Shown here in pieces: positions 28,548 through 41,203 of a stretch of DNA of 64,000 nt. The notes under the pieces were generated by a model, which made no database searches, was not told where the DNA came from, and was given only the letters and a program-made list of their open reading frames with translations. How positions within the stretch are numbered: the stretch's first letter is position 1; every line of letters starts with the position of its first letter. Position numbers and translations under genes: made by a program. The stretch covers positions 1-64,000 of the forward strand of contig NZ_KB849239.1 in NCBI RefSeq assembly GCF_000368085.1, in the 5' to 3' direction. This DNA is from Acinetobacter nosocomialis NIPH 2119 (GTDB lineage Bacteria; Pseudomonadota; Gammaproteobacteria; Pseudomonadales; Moraxellaceae).

Positions 28548-29867
28548 TTAATGTTCTTTGATTTTTGAATGATGTTTGGTGTCTTTCATAAATATATAGA
28601 TCAGTAATGAAATGAAAATCATAATACTGACATAAATGAAATACCAAGATTCATGACCAGCTTCTTTAAAACTTAATGCGAAGAATTCGGCTGTTCCACC
28701 AAATAAAGTGTTTGCAATTGCATAGGGGAGAGCTACGCCCAAAGCACGAATATGCGCTGGGAAAAGTTCAGCTTTCACGACAGCATTAATTGAAGTGTAG
28801 CCAGTCACCATGATCAGGCCCCCAAAGCATAACCAGAATGCAGTCCAGTAGTTATGCGTGTTTGCGAGAGCATCAAATAAAATATATGTGAATAAAACAC
28901 CTGTCACCCCGAAGAAAATCATCAGTGGTTTACGCCCAATTCGATCTGATAATGCACCCGCCAATGGCTGTAAACACATAAAAATAAATAAGGCTAGAGT
29001 AGTAATTTGAGTCGCTTCAGGTTTGGTAAAACCAGATGTATTGACTAAATATTTTTGTAGATAGGTGGTGTAAGTATAAAAAGCGAGTGTACCACCAGCA
29101 GTTAAGAACAATACTGTAAAGGCTTCTTTAGGATAATGCTTAAATAAAGCAAACATTCCTGATTTTGGCTGATCTGTCTCTGTTTGAGCATTTTTAAAAG
29201 ATTGTGTTTCTAATAGCCCACGGCGAATACGGAACACTACAATTGCTAAAAGTGCGCCAATGAAAAAAGGAATACGCCATCCCCAGTCATGCAATTGCTG
29301 CTCGGTGAGTACCATTTGCAAGATGAGTAGTACACATAAAGCTGTAAGTTGTCCTGCAATTAAGGTGACATATTGGAAGCTTGAGAAAAAACCACGGCGG
29401 TTCTTTTCAGCCATCTCACTTAAATATGTCGCACTTGCACCGTATTCACCACCTACGCTTAAGCCTTGAATTAAACGTGCAATAACTAAAAGTAATGGTG
29501 CAAATACGCCAATACTTTCGTAGGAAGGGGTAACTGCAATGAGTAGAGAGCCAACACACATTAAGGTGACAGAAAGCGTAAGGCCAGCTTTACGTCCTTT
29601 ACGGTCTGAATAAATCCCCATTATCCATGCGCCAATCGGACGCATAAGGAAGCCTACTGCAAAAATTGCAGCTGCTTGAAGAAGTTGAGCAGTTTGGCTC
29701 CCTTTTGGGAAAAAAGCATGAGCAAAATAGAGCGTAAATGCGGCATATACATACCAGTCGTACCATTCGACAAGGTTGCCAGCAGAACCGCCCAAAATTG
29801 ATTTTAGACGAGTTTTTGTATCTAAATTAGAATGTGGAGGTGTTGCGGTAGAAGGTTGATCAACCAT
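28548..29867 (-). CDS. kgtP: Alpha-ketoglutarate permease-like MFS symporter (KgtP type)
   Basis: 439 residues from the ATG at 29867, which has GGAG six bases upstream; an ATG at 29879 adds four residues. Twelve membrane helices. The sequence follows E. coli KgtP closely: 'GNLVEWYDWYVYAAFTLYFAH', 'GFLMRPIGAWIMG', 'SDRKGRKAGL' (MHS signature), 'RLIQGLSVGGEYGASATYLSE'. It imports 2-oxoglutarate or a related dicarboxylate with protons. Divergent from glpK. Confidence 0.88.
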   Translation of the reverse strand: MVDQPSTATPPHSNLDTKTRLKSILGGSAGNLVEWYDWYVYAAFTLYFAHAFFPKGSQTAQLLQAAAIFAVGFLMRPIGAWIMGIYSDRKGRKAGLTLSVTLMCVGSLLIAVTPSYESIGVFAPLLLVIARLIQGLSVGGEYGASATYLSEMAEKNRRGFFSSFQYVTLIAGQLTALCVLLILQMVLTEQQLHDWGWRIPFFIGALLAIVVFRIRRGLLETQSFKNAQTETDQPKSGMFALFKHYPKEAFTVLFLTAGGTLAFYTYTTYLQKYLVNTSGFTKPEATQITTLALFIFMCLQPLAGALSDRIGRKPLMIFFGVTGVLFTYILFDALANTHNYWTAFWLCFGGLIMVTGYTSINAVVKAELFPAHIRALGVALPYAIANTLFGGTAEFFALSFKEAGHESWYFIYVSIMIFISLLIYIFMKDTKHHSKIKEH

Positions 29868-31761
<1,894 letters not shown>

Positions 31762-31784
31762 TTTGTTCTTTAATGAGTTAAATT

Positions 31785-31850
31785 AAAAGTAGAGTAATCA
31801 ATTAGCGGCTCAATGTTTATTTATTCAAAATTGATTATTCTACTTTTTTG
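31785..31850 (+). terminator. Terminator between glpK and glpD
   Basis: A long stem, aaaagtagagtaatcaatt (31785-31803) with aattgattattctactttt (31829-31847), has one mismatch, a 25-nt loop and a T tail. The two glp genes are therefore probably not one simple transcript. Confidence 0.78.
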
Positions 31851-31914
31851 ATTGTTGTTTCATCAATTTGATGTTTTAATTTTTATAAGATCAACAATAA
31901 AAAGAATATGAGAA

Positions 31915-33432
31915 ATGACAGTACAAACTAATGATTATTCAAAAGTATATGATATTGCTGTAATTGGTGGCGGTATTAATGGCGTCGGTATTGCTAATGA
32001 TGCAGTAGGCCGTGGATTATCGGTATTTTTGTGTGAAAAAGATGATTTAGCCAGTCACACCTCATCTGCTAGCAGTAAATTAATTCATGGTGGTCTACGC
32101 TATTTAGAACATAAAGAATTCAGGTTAGTCAGAGAAGCATTAGCAGAGCGTGAAGTGTTGTTGGCTAAAGCGCCACATATTATTGCACCTATGCGTTTTA
32201 TTATGCCTCATCGACCGCATTTGCGTCCTGCATGGTTAATTCGAGCGGGTCTATTTTTTTATGATCATTTGGGAAAACGAGAAAAATTATTAGGTTCAAA
32301 TCTGATCTATTTCAAAGAAGATAGTCCCTTAAAACCAGCGATAACACGTGGCTTTGAATATTCTGACTGTACTGTAGATGACGCACGTCTTGTGGTGTTA
32401 AATGCGCTACAAGCTAAAGAGCAGGGTGCCAAAGTCGTGACACGAACACGATGTGTGAAGGCGTATAAAGAACAAGAACTTTGGCACTTGGAACTACAAA
32501 GTGGAGCTGAGGTTTATCAGATACGTGCAAGAGCTTTAGTAAATGCAGCTGGTCCTTGGGTTGAAGAAATTATTAGTGAAAATCTAAATTTAAGATCTCC
32601 TTATCAAGTCCGATTGATCCAAGGAAGCCATATTGTTGTGCCAAAGCTATATGACTGTCATAAGGCTTTTATTATGCAAAACGAAGACCGACGGATCGTT
32701 TTTGCAATTCCTTATTTAGAAAAATATACCCTCATTGGTACAACAGATCAGGAATACACAGGTGATCCACAAAAGGTAGAGATTACTGATGTAGAAATAG
32801 ATTACCTTTTGACAGTGACCAATTCACATTTTAAAAAGCAGTTAACGCGAGCAGATATTGTAAGTCAGTACTCAGGTGTACGTGCCTTATGTGATGATGA
32901 GTCTGATAACCCTTCGGCAATTACCCGCGACTATACTTTGGCACTACAGACGGAAGATAAAACGGCACCATTGTTATCGGTATTTGGTGGCAAGATTACG
33001 ACTTATCGGAAACTGGCTGAGGCCGCTTTAGAGCATTTGTCTCCGTTCTTTAGTGAAATGGCAGAGGAGTGGACTGCCAATGCACCATTACCGGGTGCTG
33101 AGAACTGGACTACATTAGATGATTTAATCAACCAGATTCAATTAAGTGTAAATGGAGTTTCAGAATCCCTTGCCAAACGTTGGGCACATGCATATGGCAC
33201 AAGAGTTTGGAACATGCTTCATGAACGAAATAGTATAGAACAATTGGGGCAAAATTTTGGTCATGATTTATTTGAATGTGAAGTTAAATATTTATGTGAA
33301 TATGAGTGGGCAAATACTGCAGAAGACATACTCTGGCGAAGATCTAAATTAGGTTTGACGTTTAATGAGAAACAGGTGAAAGTGTTAGAAGCTTACTTAT
33401 CTGAACGTCGACTAAAAGATGATGCCGCATAA
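31915..33432 (+). CDS. glpD: Aerobic glycerol-3-phosphate dehydrogenase
   Basis: 505 residues. N-terminal FAD Rossmann motif 'DIAVIGGGINGVGIANDAVGRG', then 'SSKLIHGGLRYLEHKEFRLV', the FAD-dependent G3P dehydrogenase signature, and the C-terminal GlpD helical domain. It oxidises G3P to DHAP at the inner membrane, passing electrons to quinone. Functional partner of glpK, 153 nt upstream. Confidence 0.98.
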   Translation: MTVQTNDYSKVYDIAVIGGGINGVGIANDAVGRGLSVFLCEKDDLASHTSSASSKLIHGGLRYLEHKEFRLVREALAEREVLLAKAPHIIAPMRFIMPHRPHLRPAWLIRAGLFFYDHLGKREKLLGSNLIYFKEDSPLKPAITRGFEYSDCTVDDARLVVLNALQAKEQGAKVVTRTRCVKAYKEQELWHLELQSGAEVYQIRARALVNAAGPWVEEIISENLNLRSPYQVRLIQGSHIVVPKLYDCHKAFIMQNEDRRIVFAIPYLEKYTLIGTTDQEYTGDPQKVEITDVEIDYLLTVTNSHFKKQLTRADIVSQYSGVRALCDDESDNPSAITRDYTLALQTEDKTAPLLSVFGGKITTYRKLAEAALEHLSPFFSEMAEEWTANAPLPGAENWTTLDDLINQIQLSVNGVSESLAKRWAHAYGTRVWNMLHERNSIEQLGQNFGHDLFECEVKYLCEYEWANTAEDILWRRSKLGLTFNEKQVKVLEAYLSERRLKDDAA

Positions 33433-33434
33433 TA

Positions 33435-33462
33435 AAAAAGGCCGCATAAAGCGGCCTTTTTT
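33435..33462. terminator. Bidirectional terminator between glpD and pckG
   Basis: ggccgc-ataaa-gcggcc (33440-33456) flanked by A and T runs; serves both convergent genes. Confidence 0.92.
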
Positions 33463-33473
33463 ATATTTAGCAA

Positions 33474-35306
33474 TTAGAAGCCAGTTTTTACAGCTTCAAG
33501 TAATGCTGCTTGACGTTCTTTTAATGCTTTTGGTAAGCGCTCGCCAAGTTTATTGAATAACTCAGTGTGGCTTTCAATTTCAGTAACCCACTGGTCTTTA
33601 TCTTGAGTAGTGATAAGGTCAAATTGTTCTTTACTGAACTCAGTACCTTTCCAGTTCAAGTCTTCATATGTTGGAACAAAACCGATTGGTGTTTCAACAG
33701 CGTTTGCACGGCCTTCACAGCGGTCAATGATCCACTCAAGAACACGCATGTTTTGACCGAAACCAGGCCATACGAAGTTGCCTTCAGCATCACGACGGAA
33801 CCAGTTTACGTTGAAGATTTTCGGTAATTTGTTGCCAGAAGCTTCAGCTTTCTCGCTTACTTTTGCACCAAGGCTTAACCAGTGGTCAAAGTAGTCAGCC
33901 ATGTTGTAGCCAGCAAATGGAAGCATCGCGAATGGGTCACGACGAACGATACCTTGTTGACCAACAGCAGCAGCAGTAGTTTCAGAACCCATAGTTGCCG
34001 CTTTATATACACCGTCAACCCAGTCAAAAGCTTCAGAAACTAAAGGAACTGTATCTGCACGACGACCACCGAAGATGAACGCAGAAATTGGAACACCTGC
34101 TGGGTTTTCCCAATCAGCGTCGATAGATGGACATTGACCAGCTGCAACAGTGAAACGAGCATTTGGATGTGCTGCTTTTTCGCCGTTTACGTGAGGTTGA
34201 CCTTTCCAGTTCGTTAAGTTTGATGGAACTTCTTTAGAAAGACCTTCCCACCATACTTGACCATCTTCAGTTACTGCTACGTTTGTATAGATAACATCTT
34301 TATGAAGTGTTGCCATACAGTTCGGGTTAGTCTTGGTATTTGTACCAGGAGCTACACCGAAGAAACCAGCTTCAGGGTTAATCGCATATAAACGACCGTC
34401 TTCACCTGGTTTGATCCAAGCAATATCGTCACCTACAGTTTCGATTTTCCAACCTTCATAACCTGCTGGTGGAATTAACATTGCAAAGTTTGTCTTACCA
34501 CAAGCAGATGGGAATGCAGCAGCGATGTAGTGTTTTTCACCTTGAGGGTTAGTCACACCAAGAATAAGCATGTGTTCAGCTAACCAACCTTGTTCGCGTC
34601 CCATGACAGAAGCGATACGAAGAGCTAAACATTTTTTACCAAGTAATGCGTTACCGCCGTAACCAGAACCGAAAGACCAGATTTCACGAGTTTCTGGGTA
34701 ATGAACGATATATTTCTCTGGGTTACAAGGCCATGCAACGTCTTTTTGACCTTCAGCAAGTGGAGCACCTACTGTGTGTACACAAGGAACAAATTCGCCG
34801 TCTGTACCTAATACATCATAAACAGCTTTACCCATACGTGCCATTTTGCGCATGCTAACAGCAACATAAGGAGAATCAGTTAACTCGATACCGATATGAG
34901 CAATATGGCTACCTAAAGGACCCATAGAGAAAGGAACAACGTACATCGTACGGCCTTTCATTGAACCTTCAAATAAACCATTTAATTTTTCACGCATAAC
35001 AGCTGGATCTTCCCAGTTGTTTGTCGCACCAGCATCTTCTTTATTTTGAGAGCAGATGTAAGTACGATCTTCAACACGCGCAACGTCAGATGGGTCAGAA
35101 TTTGCAAGATAAGAACCAGGATGTTTTTCTTGGTTTAATTTCTGCATGGTGCCGTTAGCGATCATCAAGTCGATTAGACGTTGATACTCTTCTTCGCTTC
35201 CGTCACACCATTCGATTTTTGCTGGTTTGGTTAAGTTTGCAATTTCTTCAACCCATGCTATAAGCTTAGGATGACGAACGAATTCTGGTGCGTTCACTGT
35301 GGTCAT
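33474..35306 (-). CDS. pckG: Phosphoenolpyruvate carboxykinase (GTP)
   Basis: 610 residues, the length of the GTP-dependent class. '[16 protein letters not shown]' is the P-loop with the reactive Cys typical of GTP enzymes, '[14 protein letters not shown]' supplies metal ligands, and '[18 protein letters not shown]' follows. It converts oxaloacetate to PEP and opens gluconeogenesis. Monocistronic and convergent with glpD. Confidence 0.98.
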   Translation of the reverse strand: MTTVNAPEFVRHPKLIAWVEEIANLTKPAKIEWCDGSEEEYQRLIDLMIANGTMQKLNQEKHPGSYLANSDPSDVARVEDRTYICSQNKEDAGATNNWEDPAVMREKLNGLFEGSMKGRTMYVVPFSMGPLGSHIAHIGIELTDSPYVAVSMRKMARMGKAVYDVLGTDGEFVPCVHTVGAPLAEGQKDVAWPCNPEKYIVHYPETREIWSFGSGYGGNALLGKKCLALRIASVMGREQGWLAEHMLILGVTNPQGEKHYIAAAFPSACGKTNFAMLIPPAGYEGWKIETVGDDIAWIKPGEDGRLYAINPEAGFFGVAPGTNTKTNPNCMATLHKDVIYTNVAVTEDGQVWWEGLSKEVPSNLTNWKGQPHVNGEKAAHPNARFTVAAGQCPSIDADWENPAGVPISAFIFGGRRADTVPLVSEAFDWVDGVYKAATMGSETTAAAVGQQGIVRRDPFAMLPFAGYNMADYFDHWLSLGAKVSEKAEASGNKLPKIFNVNWFRRDAEGNFVWPGFGQNMRVLEWIIDRCEGRANAVETPIGFVPTYEDLNWKGTEFSKEQFDLITTQDKDQWVTEIESHTELFNKLGERLPKALKERQAALLEAVKTGF

Positions 35307-35697
35307 GGTGAGGCCTATTCAAAATATGTACAACGTACAAGTCTATTCATTGGGGTACAATGAAAGATCAAATAAAAAAGTGGCTGTATTAAAGCATAAA
35401 ATCATAAAAAAAATAAGACTAAAGACTAACAATTAGATATTTGGAATTCCGATTGTTTTTATATGAAAATCATTTGCTTATGATGTTTTATATAGTTTTT
35501 ACTTTTATATTTTTATGTTGTATGTGTGTTATTTACTTAAGTTATTTTATTTAAAATCAATAAATTAGCTCTTAAATTTTTTTTGAGAATTATTATTGAT
35601 TAAACAAATGAAGATCATTCAAAATTTACATAAAGAGACTTTTAATAGGTGATTTTATATACAAAATAGAATAAACATCTTACTTTACGATAATAAA
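35307..35697. other. AT-rich divergent region upstream of pckG
   Basis: 391 bp without a gene. Three TTGTAC copies occur on the minus strand near the pckG start; one pair forms the small inverted repeat tgtac-aac-gtaca (35327-35339), a possible regulator site. The rest is AT-rich with no clear promoter I would defend. Confidence 0.45.
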
Positions 35698-36636
35698 ATG
35701 CGGCCCTTGAAACCTCTTTCGATCATCTATAACGAAAAATCAGGATTTCACGCTTCAAAACATGAAGATGTTTATGAGCAACTGATGACTGTATTTACTG
35801 AACATGGTTTTGAAATACAAGTATTTGAATTAAATGAAAATACATTGTTTGATGATCTGATGAATAATGTTATTCATCGGCATTCACAAAACGAAAATAT
35901 AGGGGTGGTTGTTGCAGCTGGTGGGGATGGCACATTAAATGCTGTTGCATCTAAACTTAAGAATACTTCTATTCCAATGGGAATCTTGCCTTTAGGTACT
36001 TTTAACTATGTCGCTAAAGTTTTAGATATTCCGCTAGATCTTTTAGAAGCAGCAGAAGTGATTGCTACAGGCATTCCTCGGTCAGTACATATAGCAGTAA
36101 TCAATGATCATATTTATTTAAATAATGCTAGTTTAGGTCTATATCCACTCTTTATCAAAAAGCGCGAACTCTACAATAAATATTTAGGAAGGCTTCCTTT
36201 ACATGCCTATACATCAGCTTTAGATGTTTTGTTAAGAGAAAATAAGTCAATGAAGCTATCTATAACAGTAGATGGTAAAAAATATCCTGTTAAAGCACCT
36301 CTTATTTTCTTTGGGAATAATCAATTACAACTATGTGATATGAAACTTAGAATTGCAGAATGTGCAGCACAGGGACGAGTTGCTGGAGTTGTAATTACAA
36401 AAAGTGATAAGCTGAGTTTACTGAATATGCTTTGGCAGTGGATTCAAGGTAAAGTTGAAGATGCTCAAGATGTATATAGTTTTTGTGCAGATCATGTTGT
36501 AGTCGAATGTGCAAAAAAATCGAAACTTACAGTTGCTTTAGATGGTGAAATCATAGAGATGAAACCACCTTTAAATTTCACTGTAGAAAAAAATGCTTTA
36601 AATATAATGGTGCCGAATGTTATTACATCTGTCTGA
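35698..36636 (+). CDS. Diacylglycerol/lipid kinase family protein (DAGK catalytic domain)
   Basis: 312 residues, soluble. N-terminal DAGK domain: 'LSIIYNEKSGFHA', 'VVVAAGGDGTLNAVASKL' (nucleotide site GGDGTLN at 75-81) and 'MGILPLGTFNYVA'. The C-terminal YegS/DgkB-like beta domain ends 'ALDGEIIEMKPPLNFTV'. It phosphorylates a lipid hydroxyl, but the lipid is unknown. The next gene starts inside its last 20 nt, so the two are translationally coupled. Confidence 0.88.
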   Translation: MRPLKPLSIIYNEKSGFHASKHEDVYEQLMTVFTEHGFEIQVFELNENTLFDDLMNNVIHRHSQNENIGVVVAAGGDGTLNAVASKLKNTSIPMGILPLGTFNYVAKVLDIPLDLLEAAEVIATGIPRSVHIAVINDHIYLNNASLGLYPLFIKKRELYNKYLGRLPLHAYTSALDVLLRENKSMKLSITVDGKKYPVKAPLIFFGNNQLQLCDMKLRIAECAAQGRVAGVVITKSDKLSLLNMLWQWIQGKVEDAQDVYSFCADHVVVECAKKSKLTVALDGEIIEMKPPLNFTVEKNALNIMVPNVITSV

Positions 36637-37375
36637 TTTACACTTTGGAACGGAAAAACAAGAGTGTTTAGAGGCAATTAGGCACTTCTGTATTCAGCAA
36701 CAGCCTGAAGTAATTGTTGTAAGTGGCGATATTACTCAACGTGCCAAATACGAACAATTTTTTAAATGTCGGCAATATTTAGATAGTCTCAATATTCCTT
36801 ATTTAGTGGTCCCAGGCAACCACGACATTCCTTTGTATCATGTCTGGAATCGTTTTTTTTCTCCATTTACTCGTTATCGATATTTTTTTGGTGAACTGGA
36901 GCCAACTTTAGAAACTGAACATTTTTATATTGTTGGTGTAAATAGCATACGCCGTCGTTACCATACGCGTGGTCATATTTCGATTGAACAAATTCAAGAT
37001 ACTTATGAGCGTTTACAAAAAGGGCCTAAAGATAAATTAAAGCTAGTGGTTTTCCATCAACCTTTTTATACACCACCCGATAATAAGCATGGAATAAAGG
37101 ATTGTCCGGTTTTAGGAAAAATCGCCTTAGAGAAGTGGAGTACAACTGGATTATTCGGAATGCTGCATGGTCATCTCCATAAAACGGCTATATATGATTT
37201 AACTCAAATTTACCATCTGGAAATAGATCATCCTATTTATGATATTCATGCGGGTACAGCAACTTCTACTCGTTTATATCATCATAATCCAAATAGCTTT
37301 AATATGGTTTCAAATACAGGAAAGATTCAGCATTATTGGTTTAATGAACAGCAGGCTGAATTCACTACAGATTGA
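36617..37375 (+). CDS. Calcineurin-like metallophosphoesterase
   Basis: 252 residues beginning 20 nt before the lipid kinase stop. All metal-ligand motifs are present: 'SDLHFG' near the N-terminus, 'GDITQ' at 37-41, 'GNHD' at 67-70, a His in 'VVFHQPF' and 'HGHLH' at 184-188. This resembles cyclic-nucleotide phosphodiesterase or UDP-sugar/lipid pyrophosphatase members. Coupling to a lipid kinase suggests a phospholipid or phosphorylated-lipid substrate (inference). Confidence 0.88.
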   Translation: MLLHLSDLHFGTEKQECLEAIRHFCIQQQPEVIVVSGDITQRAKYEQFFKCRQYLDSLNIPYLVVPGNHDIPLYHVWNRFFSPFTRYRYFFGELEPTLETEHFYIVGVNSIRRRYHTRGHISIEQIQDTYERLQKGPKDKLKLVVFHQPFYTPPDNKHGIKDCPVLGKIALEKWSTTGLFGMLHGHLHKTAIYDLTQIYHLEIDHPIYDIHAGTATSTRLYHHNPNSFNMVSNTGKIQHYWFNEQQAEFTTD

Positions 37376-37447
37376 TTTGGTTTAGATGAGATTAAATATT
37401 TGATTGTTTAAAAAATATTCAAAAAACAGAAAAATTTTTCTTATTTC

Positions 37448-37474
37448 CCCTTGAAGCCATTTTTTTCATCCCCA
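37448..37474 (+). promoter_or_regulatory. Sigma-32 (heat-shock) promoter of groESL
   Basis: CTTGAA at 37450-37455, a 14-bp spacer, then CCCCA at 37470-37474: a near-consensus RpoH promoter about 90 nt before groES. Confidence 0.85.
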
Positions 37475-37560
37475 CAAAAGTGACATCTAAATATTTTGTT
37501 ATTGCTCTGGATTAAAGCAATAACGATTAATCAAAAAGACTAAGTCTGATGGAGTTAATT

Positions 37561-37851
37561 ATGAGCAACATTCGTCCATTACATGATCGCGTTGTGATTC
37601 GTCGCGTAGAAGAAGAAACCAAAACTGCTGGCGGTATTTTATTGCCAGGTTCTGCTGCTGAAAAGCCATCTCAAGGTGAAGTAATTGCAGTAGGTAATGG
37701 TCAAATCACTGATAACGGCGTACGTGCTTTGGATGTTAAAGTTGGTGACAAGGTTTTATTTGGTACTTATGCAGGTACAACAGTTAAAGTAAACGGTGAA
37801 GAACTCTTAATCATGAAAGAGTCAGACATCTTAGCTGTATTAGAAGGCTAA
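37561..37851 (+). CDS. groES: Co-chaperonin GroES
   Basis: 96 residues from the ATG at 37561, preceded by GGAG; an in-frame ATG 12 nt upstream overlaps the ribosome site and is unlikely. '[38 protein letters not shown]' includes the mobile loop that docks on GroEL. It forms the heptameric lid. Operon with groEL, 58 nt apart, behind an RpoH-type promoter. Confidence 0.99.
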
Positions 37852-37891
37852 TCGATCCATAACTCAATTCATTATCAGATTCAGTATTTAA

Positions 37892-39544
<1,653 letters not shown>

Positions 39545-39568
39545 TAAACATCAACGTCTAAATAAAAA

Positions 39569-39595
39569 ATCCCTGCAAATGCAGGGATTTTTTTA
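39569..39595 (+). terminator. Terminator of groESL
   Basis: atccctgc-aaat-gcagggat followed by seven T, 25 nt after the groEL stop. Confidence 0.92.
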
Positions 39596-39647
39596 TTTCT
39601 TATATAAATTAAGAAAAAGTTAAGTTGATATTCTTAAACTTATAGTC

Positions 39648-39717
39648 AGGAACAGTAGCTGTAGTTCCTCTTTTTTGTTACACCATGCTTATCCTCTTAT
39701 AAGCATGGTTTTTTTTA
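39648..39717 (+). ncRNA. Possible small RNA or tandem terminators between groEL and dgkA
   Basis: After the groEL terminator come two further hairpins on the plus strand, each with a T tail: aggaac...gttcct (39648-39669) and an 11-bp perfect stem accatgcttat / ataagcatggt (39682-39692, 39699-39709). A tatagt at 39641 could be a -10. There is no gene on the plus strand for them to end, so a short transcript is possible; they may also be fail-safe terminators. Confidence 0.4.
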
Positions 39718-40089
39718 ACCTAATAAAATGATAAGCCATGTCACTGCTATAATTGAAAGCGCGACAAATTGAGCAGCACTTCCCATATCTTTAGCATTTT
39801 TAGAGAGTTGGTGTTTTTCAAGTGATACACGGTCAACTACCGCTTCAATCGCAGAATTGAATAGTTCTACAATAATTGCAAATAAACACACAACCACCAT
39901 AAGTGCATGTTCACCGCGAGTTACATCTAGAAAAAAGCTAGTAGGGATAAGCACAATATTAATTAAAACAATTTGTCGGAAAGCGGCTTCATTTTTATAA
40001 GCTGCCTTAAATCCTGAAATTGAATAACCTGTCGCATTCAAGATGCGCTTTAGTCCACTTTTGCCTTTGTAGGGAGAATAACTATTCAT
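39715..40089 (-). CDS. dgkA: Diacylglycerol kinase (integral membrane, DgkA)
   Basis: 124 residues with three membrane helices. 'GLKRILNATGYSISGFKAAYKNEAAFRQ' and 'IVELFNSAIEAVVDRVS' with the catalytic Glu are the DgkA signature. It recycles diacylglycerol to phosphatidate in the inner membrane. Monocistronic, divergent from the metallo-beta-lactamase-fold gene. Confidence 0.97.
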   Translation of the reverse strand: MNSYSPYKGKSGLKRILNATGYSISGFKAAYKNEAAFRQIVLINIVLIPTSFFLDVTRGEHALMVVVCLFAIIVELFNSAIEAVVDRVSLEKHQLSKNAKDMGSAAQFVALSIIAVTWLIILLG

Positions 40090-40196
40090 TCACTTATATT
40101 TTTAACACTTTTCATGCATTATATATCGCGGCCCTTAAAAAAAATATTAAATCTTTTTTAAAGATTTTGACTTTATAACTTGATAGAGAAGAAGAG

Positions 40197-41159
40197 ATGA
40201 AAAAATTATTTGTAGCATTAGGACTTGTCATGAGTGGGTTACATGTAAGCTATGCAGAGCCTGCCTCAGCTCAACAAGTACCGGGATATTATAAGCATCA
40301 ATTTGGTAATTATCGCATCACCTCTTTACTGGATGGCACTATTTATTTAGACCCTAAGTTATTTAAAAATTTGAGTCAGGCTGAGAAGACTAAAATTTTA
40401 ACAAAATACGCCGCTGTTAATGAGAAAGGGGTTCAAACTTCGGTAAATGCATTCTTGGTAGATGACGGTAAAAGTTTAACTCTTGTTGATAGTGGTGCTT
40501 CAAGTTGTTTTGGCCCACAGTTGGGTTCAATTGCTAAAAATCTTGAATTGGCAGGCTATCAACTTGCTAACGTGAAAACGGTTTTGTTAACCCATCTACA
40601 TCCAGACCATGTTTGTGGTATTGCTCAAAATGGAAAAGCTGTATTTCCTAATGCAACTATTTATGCACATGAACGTGAAGCTGACTATTGGTTAAATCCA
40701 GCTTCTGAAAAAACTGTACCCGCAGATAAAAAAGAAAACTATTTAGGCACGGTTAAAAATATAAAAGCTGCGCTTGCACCGTATCAAGCGAAAAAAGCTT
40801 TCAAGACCTTTAAAGATGGCGATGTCATTCAAGGTTTTGAAGTAATCAATACACAAGGGCATACACCGGGTCACCACAGTTTCCGTTTAAAGAGTAAAAA
40901 TCAACAAATTGTCTTTGTGGGAGACATTGTCCACTCACATTCTTTGCAGTTTGATGCTCCAAAAACCGGCGTAGATTTTGATGTAAATTCTGAGCAGGCA
41001 ATTAACACTCGTTTGAAAATGTTTGCTGAAATCTCAAATAAACAGCAATGGGTAGCTGCTCCACATTTGCCATTCCCAGGAATTGGCCATGTGTATAAAG
41101 TAAATGCAGAGCAATACCAATGGATTCCTCTATATTTTAATAACAGTGTTGATAAGTAA
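40197..41159 (+). CDS. Exported metallo-beta-lactamase-fold hydrolase
   Basis: 320 residues. Sec signal 'MKKLFVALGLVMSGLHVSYAEP' with cleavage after SYA. 'TVLLTHLHPDHVCGI' (HLHPDH at 133-138), 'GHTPGHHSF' and 'VFVGDIVHS' give the HxHxDH, third His and bridging Asp of the two-zinc site, and a final His lies in 'AAPHLPFPGIGH'. The pattern fits lactonase/glyoxalase-type members (AHL-lactonase-like) better than B1-B3 beta-lactamases. Periplasmic; substrate unknown. Confidence 0.88.
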   Translation: MKKLFVALGLVMSGLHVSYAEPASAQQVPGYYKHQFGNYRITSLLDGTIYLDPKLFKNLSQAEKTKILTKYAAVNEKGVQTSVNAFLVDDGKSLTLVDSGASSCFGPQLGSIAKNLELAGYQLANVKTVLLTHLHPDHVCGIAQNGKAVFPNATIYAHEREADYWLNPASEKTVPADKKENYLGTVKNIKAALAPYQAKKAFKTFKDGDVIQGFEVINTQGHTPGHHSFRLKSKNQQIVFVGDIVHSHSLQFDAPKTGVDFDVNSEQAINTRLKMFAEISNKQQWVAAPHLPFPGIGHVYKVNAEQYQWIPLYFNNSVDK

Positions 41160-41192
41160 AAAAAACAGGGCATTAAATGCCCTGTTTTTTAT
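41160..41192. terminator. Bidirectional terminator
   Basis: acagggcat-taa-atgccctgt (41165-41173, 41177-41185) with A and T runs on either side, between two convergent genes. Confidence 0.9.
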
Positions 41193-41203
41193 TAAGTCTT
41201 TAA

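Noticed and set aside
40197..41159. Beta-lactamase resistance gene
   Set aside because: It has the metallo-beta-lactamase fold, but the motif order and spacing fit lactonase/glyoxalase-type hydrolases, and no mobile context is visible.
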